From Tieghemiomyces parasiticus (taxonomy: Eukaryota > Kickxellomycota > Dimargaritomycetes > Dimargaritales > Dimargaritaceae): a stretch of 11,688 nt of DNA. This document shows, in pieces, positions 7,508-11,688 of the stretch (the first letter of the stretch is position 1; every line of letters starts with the position of its first letter). The stretch spans positions 1 to 11,688 of the forward strand of contig JANBPT010001257.1 in assembly GCA_027575765.1 (NCBI GenBank), in the 5' to 3' direction. A program made the translations under genes and the position numbers. The notes below the pieces were generated by a model. It worked only from the letters and a program-made list of their open reading frames with translations, was not told where the DNA came from and ran no database searches.

Positions 7508-8720
7508 ACCATTTTACCCCCGAGGCCGAGTTCGACCCGAAGCGTTTTCAAGGTAGTGAGCTGATTCTGGTAAGTCCGATGCATCCTCACCCATGGTTAA
7601 GCGAGAGCGTATCCCAGGCCGTCTATTACATAGTCCTGCTAGGTGCGGCATCGCGGACCAGCATTCGCAGCCCCCGCTTCATCGCCTACCCCTGTTGCCC
7701 CTAATCCGTTACTCCACCCGCCCTACTCGATAGCCCTGTGTTTCCATCGGCAACGTCCCGCAACTTAGCTGTGACCTCATAATATCCACGCTACGACTGG
7801 ACCGAGTGGGCTACCTGACAGACCCCAATGTTACCCCAATGGTGGGTCCGCCGGCCTTTGACCACATCCAACCGGCTACGCGCAATGGACTCACCACAGC
7901 GCTTGAGGTGTTCCAGTCGGTCGACGGGCGACTCACTGTCGTCCAGCAGCGTGCTCCGGCCCTCCCGCACCGCCAACGGGCACTGGTAGATAATTTAGCC
8001 CGGTTTATCGCGGACGGTGGGTTCCAACAGGTGGTACTCTTGTCGACCGTGGACGCCAGGCTGCGCGATGATAAACAGCTCGTAGGGTCCCCGTTCAGGT
8101 ACTTGCCGACTACCCACGCGCCGGAGGCGCTGGTGACCCGACTAGAAGTCGCCCTGGGGGTCCCGCCGCTGGAGTCTGAGCTGACTAAAGATTACACGGC
8201 CTGGTTTCGCCGTCAAAACCAAGCCCGTGGTGGCCAACCCCGTAACCACCGTACGGAGGAGGACCCTGCTAAACCTGAACACATTGACGATGGGGACCGC
8301 CGTAGTACCGATGACCCCATGGTCCAAGTGATCGGAGAGTACGACCAATTGACCCTCCGCGAGAACCAGACGACAACGACGACGATCACCACCACCAACC
8401 TCGAGAGCGATCCCACCCGTGGGTACGCTTCCATCACGCCCAAGATCCCTGGCGGTGGTATGGCCCGTCAGCTCCATCGAGTGTGCCAGCGGGACGGTCT
8501 ACCCCTGGTAGTCTTGCTAGAGTTTGTGGCGGAGGGTGACAATGTCCCCGAGAGCGTGCTCATGGCCAACTGTTTGAACGGACTACTGGACCTCTTCAGC
8601 ATTGGTACCGCAGCCACCGGGGTGGATGGTAATGAAGTATCGGTGCCCAAGGAGTGGACTCCGCCACCGAGTTGGCACTCGTTCTACTCGACGCGCCTAC
8701 CCCAGGTGTTGTACCAGTGA
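7504..8720 (+). CDS. PSMG2: Proteasome assembly chaperone 2 (PSMG2/Pac2/Add66), two exons
   Basis: Exons 7504-7569 and 7734-8720 join in phase 0 to give 350 residues. PSMG2 forms a heterodimer with PSMG1 (Pba1-Add66 in yeast) that binds alpha-subunits and guides 20S proteasome alpha-ring assembly. The splice rebuilds the family's opening block: LILPCVSIGNVPQLSCDLII, close to the yeast and human N-termini. Other conserved blocks are VGYLTD (47-52), SPFRYL (141-146), IPGGG (260-264) and FVAEGDNVP (286-294), with a C-terminal PPSWHSFYSTRLPQVLY. About 80 residues (roughly 176-256), hydrophilic with a Thr-rich run at 235-242, separate SPFRYL from IPGGG and account for the excess over the usual 260-270 residues. 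The ATG at 7504 has a better context (CAGCCATGA) than an in-frame ATG at 7360, which would add 48 low-complexity residues. It converges on SEM1. Confidence 0.93.
7570..7733 (+). other. Intron of PSMG2
   Basis: 164 nt, phase 0. Donor GTAAGT at 7570, acceptor ATAG ending at 7733, and a CTAAT branch-like site at 7701-7705. It falls inside the conserved first strand, between SELIL and PCVSIGN, so its position is fixed by protein similarity. Confidence 0.9.
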
Positions 8721-9020
8721 AGAAAGAGATGGCAACCAGGGTAGGTCCACAGATTTTATTATTATTATTTGCTGGGTTGTATGCCCATTATGTCTGAGGA
8801 CCTCACATGGCAGAAACAATCACCCTGTTCAACAAACCCGATCGTTTGAGAAGTATGTAAGGCGGAAGGAAACGGGCCATGACGGAATGGAGGACCAGGT
8901 CGGCTCAATTTTTTTTTTAATCAAAAGGTTTGTTTAGAAGGAAAACAGTGTACAGATTGCATAGTCAGCAGATGAAAGCTTGACGGTGTCATCAGACCGG
9001 CCGGGTAGTTCAGCCCCAGT
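8721..9020. other. Shared 3' region between convergent PSMG2 and SEM1
   Basis: 300 nt between the two stop codons. It holds a (TTA)4 microsatellite at 8756-8767 and a T10 tract at 8909-8918. TTTATT at 8755-8760 reads AATAAA on the minus strand and could be a poly(A) signal for SEM1, which would make its 3' UTR overlap that of PSMG2. No coding sequence seen. Confidence 0.5.
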
Positions 9021-9700
9021 TTACATCTGCATGGGCTGGGGTTGCTTCTGCTTTTCGAGCTCCGCCCTGGTATTTGGATTCAGCAAAGGTGATGGTGGGA
9101 TGGTGGCATGGTTTAAAAAGTGATAGGGAGAGGTGTTAAATGCTATGGCCAATATCTCGCTCGCAGTAAACCAAAACCTATCCGTGAGTTACCCTCTGCT
9201 GTTGTAAAGCAGGTCGGTGGGCTTCCCTATATTTACCGTAGCTGCTGGGCAAAGTCGTCCTCGACGTCGTCATCGTCCCAGTTATCCTCCCACTGGTTCT
9301 TGTCGAGCTGGTCCTCTTCAGTGTCATCCCAGTCTGATATCGAAAAAGAGCGGCGAAGGGAGGGGGTTGTGGAGCGGGAAAGCGATATTGTGGTTCTTGT
9401 ACATTAGGCATCGTTGGGTGGTGGTGGTGGGGGGGAGGTGTTGATGGATGTTGCCTTACTCCTCCCTGCCATAATCACCGGCACATGCAGCCTTGATCCC
9501 TAGAAGCCGCGGGTACCGCTTCACTATTCAGATGGACCCATCATCAGTCATCCGTGGTACTCACCTTCGACTTCAAACTCCTCGAACTCATCGTCTTCCT
9601 CCAGCAGGCCGAGCTGAGGGGCCGGGTTAGAAGTAGCCTGGTCGCTAGCAGGTGTGGGACCGTTCGGAGCGGCGGAATTCGACTGGGCGGGGGCAGACAT
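9021..9700 (-). CDS. SEM1: SEM1/DSS1 (Rpn15), 26S proteasome lid subunit, three exons
   Basis: Minus-strand exons 9700-9565, 9333-9237 and 9066-9021 join to 279 nt, 92 residues plus stop. SEM1/DSS1 is a small acidic, largely disordered protein. It tethers Rpn3 and Rpn7 in the proteasome lid and also serves in the TREX-2 mRNA-export and BRCA2-type complexes. Seen in the translation: an Ala/Pro/Ser/Gln-rich extension (1-28); LGLLEEDDEFEEFEVEDW (30-47); WEDNWDDDDVEDDF (60-73), the hallmark acidic-aromatic motif involved in ubiquitin and partner binding; and the helix QQLRAELEK (75-83), ending QPQPMQM. All three exon joins fall inside or next to conserved text, which fixes the model: phase 1 at E45/D46, phase 2 within R78. 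Human DSS1 is 70 residues; the excess is the N-terminal extension and Gln/Pro-rich end. It sits tail-to-tail with another proteasome-related gene, PSMG2. Confidence 0.95.
9067..9236 (-). other. SEM1 intron 2
   Basis: 170 nt, phase 2 within Arg78. Donor GTAAAT at 9236, acceptor CCAG ending at 9067. Retention would place TAA directly after the Arg codon (CGG TAA), ending the protein at 78 residues without the conserved AELEK segment. Confidence 0.9.
9334..9564 (-). other. SEM1 intron 1
   Basis: 231 nt, phase 1. Donor GTGAGT at 9564, acceptor ATCAG ending at 9334. The intron carries C-rich and ACC-repeat sequence on the minus strand (9418-9440 region) and would give an in-frame stop six codons in if retained. 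Confidence 0.92.
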
Positions 9701-11688
9701 GGCGATTCAAAGTATGCGAGGGCGGGGGGGGTAAGAACTAGAAATCGGAAACAATGGTTGCGAGGAATTTAAGAGGATGCTTCTGCGTAAACCAAGGTTG
9801 AGCAGGAAGGCTGGGAAATAAAATACGACGAAGCGGGATGACGAGTGCCAGGAGCAAGTAGTTTTTTAATAAGCAGCATGGAACATCAAGGTCGATTGCT
9901 GGGAACGTAGGTAGATGTGACGGGGAGGGGGGGGGATTCGTGAGTTGCTCAACGCACAACCGCAGTGTCTAAGCGCACATCTCCAGGCAGCGGTTTACCA
10001 TGCAAGTTACTGCGCCCTTCCTTCGCAATCACAGCCCTATCTGCTGGTTTTTTTTTCGATTGCCTTTGTTGCCGTTGTATACTAGTCTAGGCGCGTAAGT
10101 CGTTGTATCTTACAGACGGGGTCAAATTATCAGATACAATTGGTTATAGATATCACACGTTCGACTTACACGATCACGGCTCTGAACTACAAATATCCAA
10201 GCTCCCAAACTCTCTCCGATAATTCAGTAAAGTAGACCTCAGGACTTATTATTCTCGGCATTGAAGGCCTTTAACGTTTATGCGGGCTTGACGTGCCTGA
10301 GTTGGTAATAAATTCAGCATTAGCAAACCATATCCATTGTCCATCTCCAGTGTGCAAACCACCTTTGCAGCTCTAGGCCACATCACTATCGCATACCATC
10401 CCCCCACCTGTAGGTAACAATTGACCTCGCAAATGCCCTAATGGCAACCCCGCGCTTAAAGTTGTGTCCTGCAGTTGCATCCAGTGTTCAAGAAGATTCA
10501 AGGAGATAGGATAGTTGCTGGAGTTGCAAAATCACAGCCCCCACCCCTCTGTACCAGACGTGGTGCAATGGTGGGCAGGGGCAAAGGAGCGATAAGCCTA
10601 GGTAGTTCCTATGATAGTTCTCTAGAACACAGCTGCACGCAGGACTCAGCTCTTTTTTCTACATGACCTTAACAATGTTGTTTGGCAAGCTGTCATCCCA
10701 GAACTTGTCTTTGTCACCCCTCAAAAAACCAATAATAATAATCACCAACGGCACGATACATCTTCAGTCGACTTTCATGTTACTAATCCTCACCAGCTTT
10801 TTGTCAGTACGTACCCTTATTAGACAGCTAGGTGTTAGTATTTAATAAGTCCACGCCTACCACTGTTCACATTCACTCCAATCTTGACCGAGAGTTACAA
10901 CCCCTTTATTAACTAAGCGGGCTGGGCTTTATGAACTGGTGTGAAAATTGTGGATTGGGTTATGACTGTCGTTTACTTATTAGCGACTATAAGTTCTTTT
11001 GTATTCAAATAATGGCCGGCATCGTCCATAGTAACCACTTATCCTGAACTAGATGATCCCAGGCAGTACGAACGTGTAAGTCGCCAATGTAGAGGGAACC
11101 CGGAGGGGCCGTGGCCCACTAGGTTTGACATAGCCAGGTCTCCTTGTGCAGTGATACAGTCATTTGGTTAGCCGGCGGATGGAGGTCGCCCTGAGGTGTG
11201 CAAGGAAGTGCTCATGAGCCAGGGGTATACCTGGTGGCTGTAATGCCAGTGCCGCTGTACCAGGGGCGGAGTAAAAAATGGTGGCGGTGGAATAGACAAA
11301 GACGGGATAACGGGCTTAGGCGTGGCAAACACGCGATGGTGACCACAAGGGGAGCGAAGGGGCGGCGGTAGATATAAGGGTCCCTAAGGAGCGTTAGTAA
11401 CCACGCAGGTAGCAAGGCGTGTGTGCTTTTCTTTTGGGAGGGGAGAGTACCATAGGCCGAGTGTGCAATGTTGGCAAGGACCCCCCCTCCTCTACTGCAG
11501 TGCAGTTGCAAGCGCCCGTATATCCCTACCGCAGTCGCTGTCATTGTGGGTGTCAGGTAATCCACTAGCTGAGATTCGTATGAGGGGCTCAGCTGGAGGG
11601 GCTGTGGGTGTGATGATTAGGGTATGCAGTTAGGACGAGTCCCATCTGCCCATCCCCGGCTGTGCAAAAGGTAATTCCAGGGACACCG
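9701..11688. other. Right-hand intergenic region without a recognisable gene
   Basis: The first few hundred bases must hold the SEM1 promoter and leader: the minus strand just before the ATG is C/T-rich, with a C run at 9723-9730. Further right, stops are frequent in all frames, short open frames give no recognisable protein, and no tRNA-like A/B boxes appear. Minor items: a G9 run at 9927-9935 and an (AAT)-type microsatellite near 10731-10741. A gene beyond 11688 may own part of this region. Confidence 0.55.

Noticed and set aside
9334..9564. Possible box C/D snoRNA in SEM1 intron 1 (CTGATGATG followed by CTGA on the minus strand)
   Set aside because: The C-like box starts with C instead of a purine, the CTGA is only about 10 nt away, and no terminal stem or second box pair is visible.
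11321..11329. CGTGGCAAA, 8 of 9 match to the proteasome element, upstream of SEM1
   Set aside because: About 1.6 kb from the SEM1 ATG and expected by chance at this match level; no second copy nearby.
11212..11565. 117-codon open frame on the minus strand near the right edge
   Set aside because: No family recognised, no splice partners seen, low-quality composition.
11610..11688. GTGATGA resembling a snoRNA C box near the right edge
   Set aside because: No downstream CTGA D box or terminal stem before the window ends.

Overview
The window looks like nuclear DNA from a fungus, with five protein-coding genes. The evidence is short introns (164-231 nt) with GTRAGT/GTAAAT donors and, in one case, a perfect TACTAAC branch site. 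The 5' leaders are pyrimidine-rich, and the proteins are eukaryotic housekeeping families. The NOP58 N-terminus resembles animal and plant NOP58 more than the ascomycete form I recall. This suggests an early-diverging fungus (zoosporic or former zygomycete) rather than a typical ascomycete, but that placement is inference.

Layout. (1) 1-398, minus: the N-terminal end of a secreted subtilisin-like protease (signal peptide plus I9-type propeptide), running off the left edge, with a TATA box near 654-660. (2) 399-3398: a 3-kb gene-free divergent intergenic region. Its right part holds poly(dA:dT) tracts, a CACGTG palindrome and PAC/RRPE-like motifs upstream of NOP58. (3) 3399-5021, plus: intronless NOP58, a core protein of box C/D snoRNPs. 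(4) 5832-6863, plus: the mitochondrial S-adenosylmethionine carrier (SLC25A26/Pet8 type), two exons. (5) 7504-8720, plus: proteasome assembly chaperone 2 (PSMG2/Pac2/Add66), two exons. (6) 9021-9700, minus: SEM1/DSS1 (Rpn15), a 92-residue proteasome lid subunit split over three exons; the two short exons and low-complexity start make it easy to miss. (7) 9701-11688: about 2 kb in which I find no gene.

Functional picture. NOP58 (the scaffold for SAM-dependent rRNA 2'-O-methylation) sits next to the SAM carrier. A 20S proteasome assembly chaperone sits tail-to-tail with a 19S lid subunit, with only 300 nt between their stop codons. The pairings are suggestive, but neighbouring housekeeping genes in a fungus can be coincidental. 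I see no transposon, CRISPR array, tRNA, rRNA or novel multi-gene system. The best material for a second look is the SEM1 gene model, the PSMG2 leader (a uORF that overlaps the start codon) and the NOP58 promoter motifs.
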